Source: an uncultured Chlorobiaceae bacterium (GTDB lineage Bacteria > Bacteroidota > Chlorobiia > Chlorobiales > Chlorobiaceae). Taken from it: a stretch of DNA of 64,000 bases. The translations under genes were made by a program, and so were the position numbers. Where the stretch lies: positions 19,619-83,618 of the forward strand of contig CAIPYV010000067.1 of the NCBI GenBank assembly GCA_903869365.1. Direction: 5' to 3'. Under the pieces are notes generated by a model, which was not told the origin of the DNA, searched no databases, and saw only the letters and a list, made by a program, of their open reading frames with translations. Shown here in pieces: positions 42,669-51,066 of this stretch. Positions within the stretch are counted from its first letter, which is position 1. Each line of letters begins with the position of its first letter.

Positions 42669-43185
42669 GGCAGTAATACTCCGCTAAAGTATTGTGATGG
42701 TCAGTATCAAAAGAGATTTTGAGAATTTACAACGAAAAGGAAGAACATACTCAATGAGTTTGCAGAGAGCAAAATATAGAATCCTACTCTAACAAAACGC
42801 AGTATTTCGATGAGGTTCCTCAGGTGACACAGGAGTTCTATATTGGAGGATACCAGCCGGCACAAAAGTGGCTGAAAGACCGTAACAGGTTCTCAGCTTT
42901 GAAGATGTGCGGCACTACCAGAGAATCATTGTGGCTTTATGTGAGAGTGACCGGATTATGAAGGTGATTGATGCTGTGGATTTTGAATAGGAGTGGTGGG
43001 GGGAAAAATTGATCTGGATGATTTTTGAGAGCAGGCGTAATGGTTTTTCAATTGTGTAACATTTTATACTGAATATTATTTGTAACCTTAATCATGAGTT
43101 GGTGATTACGCCAGAGTCGCTCATACGTGATATCTGTGAATATTTTTTGTTACAGGATTTTCTACCCTAAACTCTGTTACATATT
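42669..43185. other. Gene-poor stretch with a gene relic
   Basis: Between the lptD-like start and the DUF6794 gene no intact gene is seen. The stretch holds a frameshifted restriction-modification relic (42791-42990) and about 195 bases of AT-rich sequence with the promoter of the DUF6794 gene. No structured RNA was recognised. Confidence 0.7.
42791..42990 (+). pseudogene. C-terminal relic of a large type ISP/Eco57I-like restriction-methylase
   Basis: Two frames together code about 66 residues that read like the C-terminal end of large adenine-methylase restriction enzymes. The first frame, from 42791, gives EFYIGGYQPAQKWLKDR. The other gives VLSFEDVRHYQRIIVALCES and ends DRIMKVIDAVDFE at the stop 42988-42990. 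A frameshift near 42880-42900 separates them, and the first frame is closed upstream by a stop, so more than 90% of the gene is gone. The conserved phrase pair (GYQP..KWLKDR and HYQRI..AL) is the basis of the call. Confidence 0.72.
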
Positions 43186-43407
43186 ATGCCTGATACAGCG
43201 CAATGGCCAAAGACGATTGATGATGCGGTTGAGCGTATTCTTGCCTCCATGAGTGAAGAGGAGAAAAGTGATCTCAGAGACACACACAAAAGTGAATTGA
43301 TCAATTGGCATAATGCTTTTGAAAGCCTTTTTTTTCTTAATGACCCTGATGAGGCGTCAGGGTTCATCATAGAAGAGGCATGGAAACGGCTGAATAGCAC
43401 CAATTGA
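43186..43407 (+). CDS. DUF6794-like small protein, short form
   Basis: A 73-residue protein of unknown function beginning MPDTAQWPKTIDDAVERIL. It is a paralogue of the gene at 59060-59380: both share WPKTI..AVE, the central S..(E/K).EL..WH and FLNDP(D/E)EA..II(E)A.W.RL, but this copy lacks about 30 residues between the central helix and FLNDP. A dispersed repeat lies 3' of both copies. Confidence 0.72.
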   Translation: MPDTAQWPKTIDDAVERILASMSEEEKSDLRDTHKSELINWHNAFESLFFLNDPDEASGFIIEEAWKRLNSTN

Positions 43408-43423
43408 CCTTGACCCTTTTCCC

Positions 43424-43473
43424 TGTCATCCCGACCGTTCCCCTCTATCATCCCGAAGAATTGAGGGATCTCT
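43424..43473 (+). repeat. GTCATCCCGA...GAGGGATCTC dispersed repeat, copy 1
   Basis: Contains GTCATCCCGACC (43425) and a second TATCATCCCGAAGAATTG followed by AGGGATCTC, directly after the short DUF6794 gene. Related copies are at 58868-58908 and 59529-59549. The element resembles the widespread GTCATnCnGAnCGnAGnGAnGnATCTC repeats of many bacterial genomes. Confidence 0.7.
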
Positions 43474-43526
43474 TTTTAACAACACTCCATCGTCCTTTCA
43501 ATTCACCACAAAGAATCGAGCAGATT

Positions 43527-43811
43527 ATGGCAAAGCAACAGATTGATGCAGCATTCAGCAACATCCTCCATGTTCTGAAAACCATATTTCCGCTTACTAT
43601 TGGCATGTTTATTGGCGTCCTTGGTGGAGTGAGTTTAAGTTATATAGACGACAAAGCAAAAGTATCAAATCACCCAAAACCATTTTTACAATCAAGACCA
43701 TCCGTCCGTCACCCCGACACCTCCAGCAGTAATAATCCTCTCATTTATCCGCCAGTAATTCAGGAAAAAAGCTCTTCATCGGTAATGAACAGGAAAAAGT
43801 TACATAATTGA
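43527..43811 (+). CDS. Small single-span membrane protein, unknown
   Basis: A 94-residue protein from the ATG at 43527, with one clear transmembrane helix (IFPLTIGMFIGVLGGVSLSY, about residues 19-38) and a polar Ser/Pro/Lys-rich tail. A longer frame starting at 43404 would translate the dispersed repeat and is rejected. No homologue recognised. It precedes the TonB receptor gene by 307 bases. Confidence 0.45.
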   Translation: MAKQQIDAAFSNILHVLKTIFPLTIGMFIGVLGGVSLSYIDDKAKVSNHPKPFLQSRPSVRHPDTSSSNNPLIYPPVIQEKSSSSVMNRKKLHN

Positions 43812-44118
43812 ATTTTCTACGCTCATCATATTTGTAATGACAAGTATGAACGATAGAATTGTATTGAATATTTACAATTCCGCAACACTTCTGTAACAAT
43901 TTCTTAATAAAGCACTTTGTATCTTCACTGAGTATTTTTCTAATACAAAGAGTTATTCATTTGTTGTATTTCTACGACATTAAAAATTCACATTATCTTC
44001 ACAAAAAAAGAGGTTACGTTATCGGTATTATAAACGGACAGTAAATGTATTGCAGAATAATACATCTAATAAAGACATAGTAATTAGTAAATATAATTAA
44101 ACTTTAAGGAGGTGATTA
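43812..44118. promoter_or_regulatory. AT-rich leader of the TonB receptor gene with 11-bp spaced repeats
   Basis: No gene is seen. At 43880-43908 three 7-base units (CCGCAAC, CTGTAAC, TCTTAAT) recur every 11 bases, a spacing like Pho boxes, though the third unit is a poor match. The leader ends in a full Shine-Dalgarno AAGGAGGTGA (44106-44115) before the GTG start. No known riboswitch was recognised. Confidence 0.35.
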
Positions 44119-46341
44119 GTGCAGCGGGCAAAAGTAAATCGTTTTAAACAAAAGTGTACCCAGGCTAAACCATTTGTTTTGGCAGCAGTCTCATTAAGTC
44201 TTATCACTCCCTTGAATTTGCATGCTGAAACAGCAACTGATTTGGGGACTGTTGGCACTCAAGGAGGAAATGGCACTGTTTCTGCTGTTGCTCCTGCTCA
44301 AGCCTCTCTTCAAGCTACTCAGCCACAGGCAGTTATTGATCGGACTTTTTTTGAAGATGCAAAGTCGCCTGTTGCTGATTTTACAGCCATAGCAGTCATT
44401 GCTCCGGGTGTAAGCGGTGGCATTTCAGCGAATGGCCCGGGATTGAGTGAAGCAAAGAATACTATTCGCGGCTTCAAGGATGGAGAGTATAATGTAACAT
44501 ACGATGATATACCGTTTGGCGATACCAACGGACCAACTCATCATTCAACAGCATATTTTCCTGCATCAATTATCGATCATGTAACGGTTGAGCGCGGTCC
44601 GGGAAATGCAAGTACTATAGGTCAGGCAACGTTCGGTGGCTCTGTTAATTTATATTCACTGGTACCTTCAAACGATTTTGGCGTTTCTACTTTTTATTCA
44701 CAAGGATCATGGAATACACAGGTCGCTGGAGTTACCATAAATTCCGGCTCTCTTGCTGATCTTGGTGATTCTAAATTGATGGTAACCGCATTAGACATGA
44801 GTAGTGATGGGTATCTCACGAACTCCAGCCTTGGTTCTAAGAACTTAACTTTTAAATACGAACAGCCAATTGGTTCCAAAACGTTACTTACCCTGTTTTC
44901 AAGTAACAATAGCAACTACTACTATCAATCGGATGGGAGTAAAGGTATTACTGATGCACAAGCGGCAATCTATGGCAAAAACTTTGGCCTGTCCAGCGAT
45001 CCGTCAAAAGCCCTTTACTATGGTTACGGCAGAGTTGCAAAAAGCACCGCCCTTGACTATATCCGGCTTCAGAGTGACGTAGGTTCAGGGTGGGGTATCG
45101 ACAACACTTCATACTACGTCTGGTACGGGAATAACACTCTTTCAGCTGACAGTTCAGTTCCTGGTGATGGTCTTGGCAGTGTGATTAACACTCAAGGAGG
45201 AAGTAAAGGTCCTGCCACTCAAATGCCTGGCTATATCAAGATAAACTCATATTCGATCTATGGGGATGTCGTGAGAATTACGAAGCAAACTGACCCAGGC
45301 TTGTTCAGAATGGGACTTTGGTTTGAAACGACCGACACTTTCCGCAGCAGATATGATTATAACTTGTTTGGAATGACTCCAAACTATAAAGAAAAAAATG
45401 TTGCTGGTATTGGATCGAATATTCTCTATGATCAGGGATCGAGCTGGAAAAATTATCAGCCATTTGCAGAGTTTGAATGGGCAGCGACGGATAATTTAAA
45501 GGTCACGCCGGGAATTAAACTGATGAAGTGGCAACAGTCGATTGATGCTGCAGTGTTGGATAAATCTGCTCGTCAACCTGCAAACATTGATAATGAATTC
45601 AATGCCACGCTGCCGTTTCTTACGTTGAATTATAAGATTGACAAGACCTCTTCTGTATACGCTCAGTATGCTCAAGGTATGCTTGTTCCTGATATTTCGT
45701 ATTATTATTCGCCTTCATTCAATAAAACCAACATTACTCCGCAAACATCTACTAATTATCAGGTTGGGTATGTTCATAAATCGAGTAACATCACCTTCGA
45801 TGCTGATGTTTATTATATCGATTTTGCCAACAAGTTGACTCAGGATCTCACATCAGTCGATCCTGTCTACTATAACGGTGGCGGTGTTATCTACAAGGGT
45901 ATTGAAGGGCAGGTTGCCTATGCTGTAGGTAACGGTTTTTCACTCTATACCAACGGCTCCATTAATTCCGCAAAAAACAGGGATAGCGGCTTCGTCATAG
46001 CGAATGCTCCGGAAACCACAGCCGCACTTGCTCTTTTGTATAAAGAGAGTGGCATATCAAGCTCTCTTGTGTATAAATATGTCGGCAAACAATTTGCGGA
46101 TGCATCTGAGCTACTTGCGATCAACCCATACAGCACTCTTGATTACAGCATTGGGTACACCTTCAAAAGTCCGGGTCTTGGGGTTAAGAGCATGAAAGTG
46201 AACCTTGGGATCTACAATCTTCTGAATCATACGGACGTTATTACTGCATCAATGACATCTAAAACCGGCCCATCTGCTGCAGACCTCTACACATGGCAAC
46301 CTGAACGCAGTTTTATGGCTACAGTAAAACTTGATTTTTAG
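44119..46341 (+). CDS. TonB-dependent outer-membrane receptor
   Basis: A 740-residue receptor with a signal peptide (cleavage likely after NLHA, about residue 36), a plug domain (NTIRGFKDGEYNVTYDDIPF, VERGPGNASTIGQATFGGSVN) and a 22-strand-type barrel ending in the C-terminal aromatic motif (SFMATVKLDF). The start is GTG, fixed by the AAGGAGGTGA site. It heads a cluster with its own exbB, exbD and tonB and a secreted phosphoesterase. The substrate is unknown; the neighbour hints at a phosphorylated compound. A hairpin follows the gene. Confidence 0.92.
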   Translation: MQRAKVNRFKQKCTQAKPFVLAAVSLSLITPLNLHAETATDLGTVGTQGGNGTVSAVAPAQASLQATQPQAVIDRTFFEDAKSPVADFTAIAVIAPGVSGGISANGPGLSEAKNTIRGFKDGEYNVTYDDIPFGDTNGPTHHSTAYFPASIIDHVTVERGPGNASTIGQATFGGSVNLYSLVPSNDFGVSTFYSQGSWNTQVAGVTINSGSLADLGDSKLMVTALDMSSDGYLTNSSLGSKNLTFKYEQPIGSKTLLTLFSSNNSNYYYQSDGSKGITDAQAAIYGKNFGLSSDPSKALYYGYGRVAKSTALDYIRLQSDVGSGWGIDNTSYYVWYGNNTLSADSSVPGDGLGSVINTQGGSKGPATQMPGYIKINSYSIYGDVVRITKQTDPGLFRMGLWFETTDTFRSRYDYNLFGMTPNYKEKNVAGIGSNILYDQGSSWKNYQPFAEFEWAATDNLKVTPGIKLMKWQQSIDAAVLDKSARQPANIDNEFNATLPFLTLNYKIDKTSSVYAQYAQGMLVPDISYYYSPSFNKTNITPQTSTNYQVGYVHKSSNITFDADVYYIDFANKLTQDLTSVDPVYYNGGGVIYKGIEGQVAYAVGNGFSLYTNGSINSAKNRDSGFVIANAPETTAALALLYKESGISSSLVYKYVGKQFADASELLAINPYSTLDYSIGYTFKSPGLGVKSMKVNLGIYNLLNHTDVITASMTSKTGPSAADLYTWQPERSFMATVKLDF

Positions 46342-46365
46342 GCACTGCGTTTGCCTGCCACGACG

Positions 46366-46398
46366 AGAGAAGAGAGGGTTCACCCCTCTTTTCTCTTT
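46366..46398 (+). terminator. Terminator/attenuator between TonB receptor and exbB
   Basis: A stem AGAAGAGAGGG with CCCTCTTTTCT (one G-U pair), loop TTCAC, and T-run. It would make the receptor transcript more abundant than the energising genes that follow. Confidence 0.75.
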
Positions 46399-46428
46399 AT
46401 ACCGATAATCTATAACCACTTTCTTTCT

Positions 46429-47061
46429 ATGTCATTTGTCCATCTTTTCAAATTAGCCAACGAATCGGGTGGCACGTTATACCTGATGCTGTTTCTTTTA
46501 TTGCTCGCCTTAACCGTCATTATTGAGCGGTGGCGATACCTTGCCAATATGCACAGGGTTGGTGAGAAAGCTATTGAGTTGTGCCGCTCAAAAAAGGTCA
46601 TTAATAAAAACACCATCAAAGAGTTTCATCAAAGTCATAATGAAGTTCCGGTTCTGAGGCTGCTTGAAGTTGCCATTGATGGTGAGCACGATCATTTGAA
46701 TCAGGAGGAGCTGTCGGGAAGTCTGGAGGAGGCGCTTATGCATGAAGTGCCAAAGCTTGACCGTTCACTGTGGCTTCTTGACACGGTCATCACCCTGGCG
46801 CCGCTGTTAGGGTTGTTTGGTACAATTATCGGGATGTTTAATGCTTTCAGCGTTCTTGCCGATATACAAGGGGGCATCACTCAAGTTACAGGCGGCATTG
46901 CGGAAGCGTTGATTGCAACAGCCTCAGGACTTGTCATTGCCATGATCGGGATATTTTTCTTCAACAGCCTGAATACACAGATCAGAGAGGTTGTTCATCA
47001 AATGGAAACCCTGAAGGTGATGATTCTCAATCGTCAACAGTTATTCCAGTCGGTCTCTTAA
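46429..47061 (+). CDS. exbB: ExbB/TolQ/MotA proton-channel protein
   Basis: A 210-residue inner-membrane protein with three helices (about 15-35, 110-135 and 155-180). The family signature is LGLFGTIIGMFNAFSVLA with GGIAEALIATASGLVIA. It uses the proton gradient to drive TonB. The ATG at 46429 is preferred over a longer frame at 46351 that reads through the terminator. Confidence 0.93.
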   Translation: MSFVHLFKLANESGGTLYLMLFLLLLALTVIIERWRYLANMHRVGEKAIELCRSKKVINKNTIKEFHQSHNEVPVLRLLEVAIDGEHDHLNQEELSGSLEEALMHEVPKLDRSLWLLDTVITLAPLLGLFGTIIGMFNAFSVLADIQGGITQVTGGIAEALIATASGLVIAMIGIFFFNSLNTQIREVVHQMETLKVMILNRQQLFQSVS

Positions 47062-47079
47062 GCCTAATACAGAATAATA

Positions 47080-47475
47080 ATGCGCTATTTCACACAACGC
47101 AGGGCTCGTATTGAGATCATTCCGATGATTGATATCATGCTCTTTTTATTAGTGTTTTTTGTCATGTTCTCATTACGCATGATACCGGCCAGTGGTCATG
47201 TCACCAAGCTGCCGGCAAGTTCCAGTGCGACACAAATACCAATGCCCAAGTTATTAGTTGAACTTGAATCAAGCGGGAGGCTTTTTGTTGAAGGAAAACG
47301 GATAACCTATGCGCAATTGACCGCGCTCTTGAAACAACGGGATGCTGAAAAAACTGCAGTTACGCTTGCAGGAACGGAAAGCGTATCGCTTCAGGAGGTG
47401 TTGCATGCGATCGATGCTGTAAAAGCAGGAGGTGCAACTCAAATTGCATTGGCTGCGCGCAAAACAACGTTTTAA
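47080..47475 (+). CDS. exbD: ExbD/TolR protein
   Basis: A 131-residue partner of ExbB. One N-terminal helix carries the proton-path Asp in IEIIPMIDIMLFLLVFF; the rest is the periplasmic domain. Gap to exbB is 18 bases. Confidence 0.93.
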   Translation: MRYFTQRRARIEIIPMIDIMLFLLVFFVMFSLRMIPASGHVTKLPASSSATQIPMPKLLVELESSGRLFVEGKRITYAQLTALLKQRDAEKTAVTLAGTESVSLQEVLHAIDAVKAGGATQIALAARKTTF

Positions 47476-47490
47476 GCCAGTGAGGAAGCT

Positions 47491-48195
47491 ATGATTTCAG
47501 TCAGGTATCGTGAACATAAAATGCTTCAGGCGTTTGGGTTGGCTTTTATTGCAGAATGTATCCTTCTCGTATTGCTTGGTATCGGTTTTGCAGGTTTACA
47601 GCGATTGAAAGAGAGTGGGATGACAACTCCGGCAATTATTCAATTAAGCAGTTCACCGGATGAAAAAAAACTGCTCAATGCTCCGATTGCGCAAAAGAAA
47701 GCTGCACAGTCATTGCCAAAATTGAGGAGTCTGGCTAAGCCGAGCCATACGAAATATAAACCGGTTACGCATGATCTTGCCGCTGAAAAACCGATAGCGC
47801 AAAGTTCTGCAGCTGCCCCTCTTCGATCGGAAGTGGTTTCCGGTGATGCAACAGGAACTCAAAATGGTTTTGTTGAGCAGGTGGCAGCTCCGGGCGGTGG
47901 AAATGGTAAAGCAGATCCGCTGACAGAATATGCGGCAAAAGTTAAAGCTGCCGTTCAAGAGGCTGTTGAATATCCGGCGGCAGCGAACAATATGAGAACA
48001 AAAAGCAGGGCTCGAGTGGAATTTTCGTTGCTGGACGGCATTCGGCAAAATCCACATATCGTCGTAAGTAGCGGATTAGATGTTTTTGATCGTGCCGCTA
48101 TTCATGCGGTGAACATTGCTCACTATCCCCCACCGCCTGCTTTTTTACGTGGACAAACAAAGCTGTTTCAGGTTTGGGTGGAATTTCATCGTTAA
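47491..48195 (+). CDS. tonB: TonB-family energy transducer
   Basis: A 234-residue protein with one N-terminal helix (about 11-32), a charged periplasmic linker less Pro-rich than in E. coli TonB, and a C-terminal TonB domain (EYPAAANNMRTKSRARVEFSL, then PPPPAFLRG). It links ExbBD to the receptor at 44119. Gap to exbD is 15 bases. Confidence 0.9.
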   Translation: MISVRYREHKMLQAFGLAFIAECILLVLLGIGFAGLQRLKESGMTTPAIIQLSSSPDEKKLLNAPIAQKKAAQSLPKLRSLAKPSHTKYKPVTHDLAAEKPIAQSSAAAPLRSEVVSGDATGTQNGFVEQVAAPGGGNGKADPLTEYAAKVKAAVQEAVEYPAAANNMRTKSRARVEFSLLDGIRQNPHIVVSSGLDVFDRAAIHAVNIAHYPPPPAFLRGQTKLFQVWVEFHR

Positions 48196-48221
48196 CCATC
48201 AATAAGGTTTAACCTCATTCT

Positions 48222-49337
48222 ATGAAAAAATTATGCATCACCCTGGTATCATTACTCTTCACTGTATCTGCGTCATATTGTGCACATGCTGAAGAAACAA
48301 ACAGTCCGGTTGCGTTTCATTTCGCCACAGTTGGAGATTGCCGGGGAGAACCTTCAGCCGCCGGGGCAACAGAGCAGGATCTGCTTTGGCTTCAGAATAC
48401 CAAAGTACTGGCCCGTATGATTCGAGAGATGCAGATAGAAAAACCACAGGCATTGTTTTACAATGGCGACATGATCTATGGTTATTCGTCGAATAAAGAG
48501 AAAATGGAACGATACTATGCCTATTGGCGGGGTATGATGGCCTGCCTGATGGAGTCGGGCACCTATGTTGTTCCTATTCCCGGGAATCATGAAGTACAGA
48601 TAAAAATAAAAAATGCTGAGGGAATGGAGAAGAAAACAGCTGTTGTTGAAAATGAAATACTATGGCGTGCCAACATGGGTGATCTCATTGTTGATCTGGA
48701 TCGATGGAAGTCCATTACTCATCAGGAGACTACAGCCTGGAATATTGAGAACAAGCCGAAAATCGGAACAGACGGCATTACAACTGACCAGAAGCAACTC
48801 AGTTATTCATTTGACGTTGGAAAGAGTCATTTTTCGATGATCAATACCGACCCTGTCGGGTTCGACAATTCAGCGCCGGTGAAATGGCTGGAAGCTGACT
48901 GTAAGGCTGCAAAAAAAAGAGGAGCAAAGAAGTTCTTTATTTTCGGCCACAAAATGGCATTTACCTATGTGCCGGAAAAGCTGAAAGATGCCAAACAAAA
49001 CAAGGAGAGTGGATTTGATGCAAGACCTGAAGTCAGAAATGCATTCTGGAATCTGGTAGAGGCTTATCAGGCTGTCTATTTTACCGGGCATGAGCACACC
49101 TATCATGCTGAACAGCCACGAAAAAATCAAGGCGGTAAAGCGTGGCAGGTGATTGTCGGCGGTGGCGGCTCTCCGTTTTCCATTCCTAAAGAGTTCATTG
49201 AAAAAGAGGGTGAACGGATGTATGCCTGGGCTGATGTGCGGATCCATGAAAATGGAAGAGTGAGCATCAGGATTTTTGGCTTTGATGAAGATTTCGGGCC
49301 GACAAGAATTATTGAAGCATGGGATATTGCAGGGTGA
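48222..49337 (+). CDS. Exported calcineurin-like metallophosphoesterase
   Basis: A 371-residue protein with a signal peptide (cleavage likely after AHA, about residue 23). The two-metal centre motifs are complete: GDCRG (in place of GDxH), NGDMI, PGNHE, FGHK and the C-terminal TGHEHTYH. It probably hydrolyses phosphate esters in the periplasm. It is the last gene of the TonB cluster, 26 bases after tonB, so the released product or the substrate may be what the receptor handles. Confidence 0.88.
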   Translation: MKKLCITLVSLLFTVSASYCAHAEETNSPVAFHFATVGDCRGEPSAAGATEQDLLWLQNTKVLARMIREMQIEKPQALFYNGDMIYGYSSNKEKMERYYAYWRGMMACLMESGTYVVPIPGNHEVQIKIKNAEGMEKKTAVVENEILWRANMGDLIVDLDRWKSITHQETTAWNIENKPKIGTDGITTDQKQLSYSFDVGKSHFSMINTDPVGFDNSAPVKWLEADCKAAKKRGAKKFFIFGHKMAFTYVPEKLKDAKQNKESGFDARPEVRNAFWNLVEAYQAVYFTGHEHTYHAEQPRKNQGGKAWQVIVGGGGSPFSIPKEFIEKEGERMYAWADVRIHENGRVSIRIFGFDEDFGPTRIIEAWDIAG

Positions 49338-49389
49338 GAATGTGTTGTGATACCTCTTCTGCAAATCGGACTGATAAAGATACAATTGC

Positions 49390-50997
49390 TTACCCCGCCT
49401 TCTGCAGCATAGCAGTACGCCACTGATTGTCTGAAACCATGTTACTGATGACTCCAAGTATCTTGATGTGGCCGTTGGGATCTGAAATCGGGGTAAGCAC
49501 GAGGAAAAGAATACGGACGCTGTTTTTGGACTCCTTGTCATACAACCCGTTTTTGCTTACTCCAATAATAACCGCTGGGTGTTTTAGCCCATTGAGTCTG
49601 GCATGAGGGATGCCAATCTCTGACCCCGCATAGGTTCCACCCTGTTTTTCACGCTCCAATAATCTCTTCCATGCGACCTCTTCATTGATATCGGGACGAG
49701 CCATGCAGCATTCATGAAGCAATCGCTTAAAAGCTTTTTTTTGTTCAACAACACCATCAAGAACAACTACTTTTGCATTCATGATCAGCTCTTTCCATGC
49801 ATTGTGCGGCAGTTTATCGAACAGGGGAATCTCCCTTGTTATGACAGGTAGTTGCCCATTGCTCTGTAATGAACGGGGCTCCCCATCCTGCCGGGTATCA
49901 AAAACCGTTACACTGATATCACGACATTCATCGATCAATCGTTCAACAATGCTTTTTTTCCCTTGAATGCGCTGCCAGAACGGAAGTGTTCCGCCCGAAT
50001 TACCGATAATGATGTGTCCAATTCGATATTCCCGAGCAAACTGCAGCATTGTTTTTACCGCATCATCACCTTTATAGATAAATACTGCTGCGCCAAGCTC
50101 CTTTGCAAGCGCCATAGTATCAGCAACACGGTGCACTGGTGTGGTCTCGGCGAGAGTCTGCACATAGACGGCGTACCAGTTTTTATTCAATCGTCCAGCT
50201 ATTCTTGATGCATGACGAATAAGTGCTTCACCGTTCAGACTTTTTGAACTGATGTACACCATAATCTGATCAGGGTTTGATGGGTACTCATCAGGGATTT
50301 GGGTTCGCCGTTTCAAATCAAGGTGTGACGCAAGTTCACGAAGGGTCAACTCTCGAAGCTGTTCGAGACTTTCGGGTTTGAAAAAGTCTGATACAAGCGT
50401 TCCCGTGTGTCCGGGTACAAAGATTTTTCCCTCAATCAGGCGCTGACGCAGGTCATCAGGGGTAATGTCCACATTCACAAGCTCTTCTGCATGCGACAGA
50501 AGCCGATCCGGCACCCGGTCTTTCACTTTTATACCTGCTACCTGTTCAACCGTTTCGTAAAGACTTTCAAGATGCTGGATATTAAGTGTCGAGATTACAT
50601 GGATACCGGCAGCAAGAATCTCCTCCACATCTTCATAACGTTTGGCGTTTTTACTTCCCGGTACATTGGTATGCTGCAGTTCGTCCACAAGAACAACCGA
50701 TGGCTGCCGCTTCAGGATGGCATCAATGTCCATCTCTGTAATTTTTATCCCTCTGTAGATCTGTTTTTTTCGGGGGATACTCTCAAGCTTCGACAATAAA
50801 GATGCGAACTCCTCTCGTTCATGAGTCTCTACAAAACCAGCAACTATATCAATACCACTTTCATGGAGGCGTTCCGCTTCCTGAAGCATCGCGAGGGTTT
50901 TGCCTACACCCGAACAGTAACCGAGATAAATTTTCAGTTTGCCTTTTTGCGATCGCTGGATAAGATGCAAAAAACTGTCATTCCTGTTACTTCCCAA
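49390..50997 (-). CDS. KdpD N-domain/USP protein fused to a PTS EIIA-like domain, no kinase
   Basis: A 535-residue soluble protein. Residues about 15-225 match the KdpD sensor domain (Walker A GYCSGVGKT at 26-34, VDELQHTNVPGSKNAKRYEDVEE). Residues about 235-375 are a universal-stress-protein fold. The C-terminus (about 395-530) resembles the type-2 PTS EIIA/PtsN domain, with REKQGGTYAGSEIGIPHAR placing the phospho-acceptor at His465. The membrane, GAF and kinase parts of KdpD are absent. It lies 69 bases after a histidine kinase gene in a K+-transport gene set. Confidence 0.88.
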   Translation of the reverse strand: MGSNRNDSFLHLIQRSQKGKLKIYLGYCSGVGKTLAMLQEAERLHESGIDIVAGFVETHEREEFASLLSKLESIPRKKQIYRGIKITEMDIDAILKRQPSVVLVDELQHTNVPGSKNAKRYEDVEEILAAGIHVISTLNIQHLESLYETVEQVAGIKVKDRVPDRLLSHAEELVNVDITPDDLRQRLIEGKIFVPGHTGTLVSDFFKPESLEQLRELTLRELASHLDLKRRTQIPDEYPSNPDQIMVYISSKSLNGEALIRHASRIAGRLNKNWYAVYVQTLAETTPVHRVADTMALAKELGAAVFIYKGDDAVKTMLQFAREYRIGHIIIGNSGGTLPFWQRIQGKKSIVERLIDECRDISVTVFDTRQDGEPRSLQSNGQLPVITREIPLFDKLPHNAWKELIMNAKVVVLDGVVEQKKAFKRLLHECCMARPDINEEVAWKRLLEREKQGGTYAGSEIGIPHARLNGLKHPAVIIGVSKNGLYDKESKNSVRILFLVLTPISDPNGHIKILGVISNMVSDNQWRTAMLQKAG

Positions 50998-51066
50998 GGG
51001 CTTCTCCGTTGTTAATGATCAACGTTCACAATTTCCGATCCTCCTTTGCACCAATACTCCGAATTC

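Noticed and set aside
43404..43526. Upstream extension of the small membrane protein gene
   Set aside because: It translates the GTCATCCCGA dispersed repeat and overlaps the DUF6794 stop; the ATG at 43527 is more likely.
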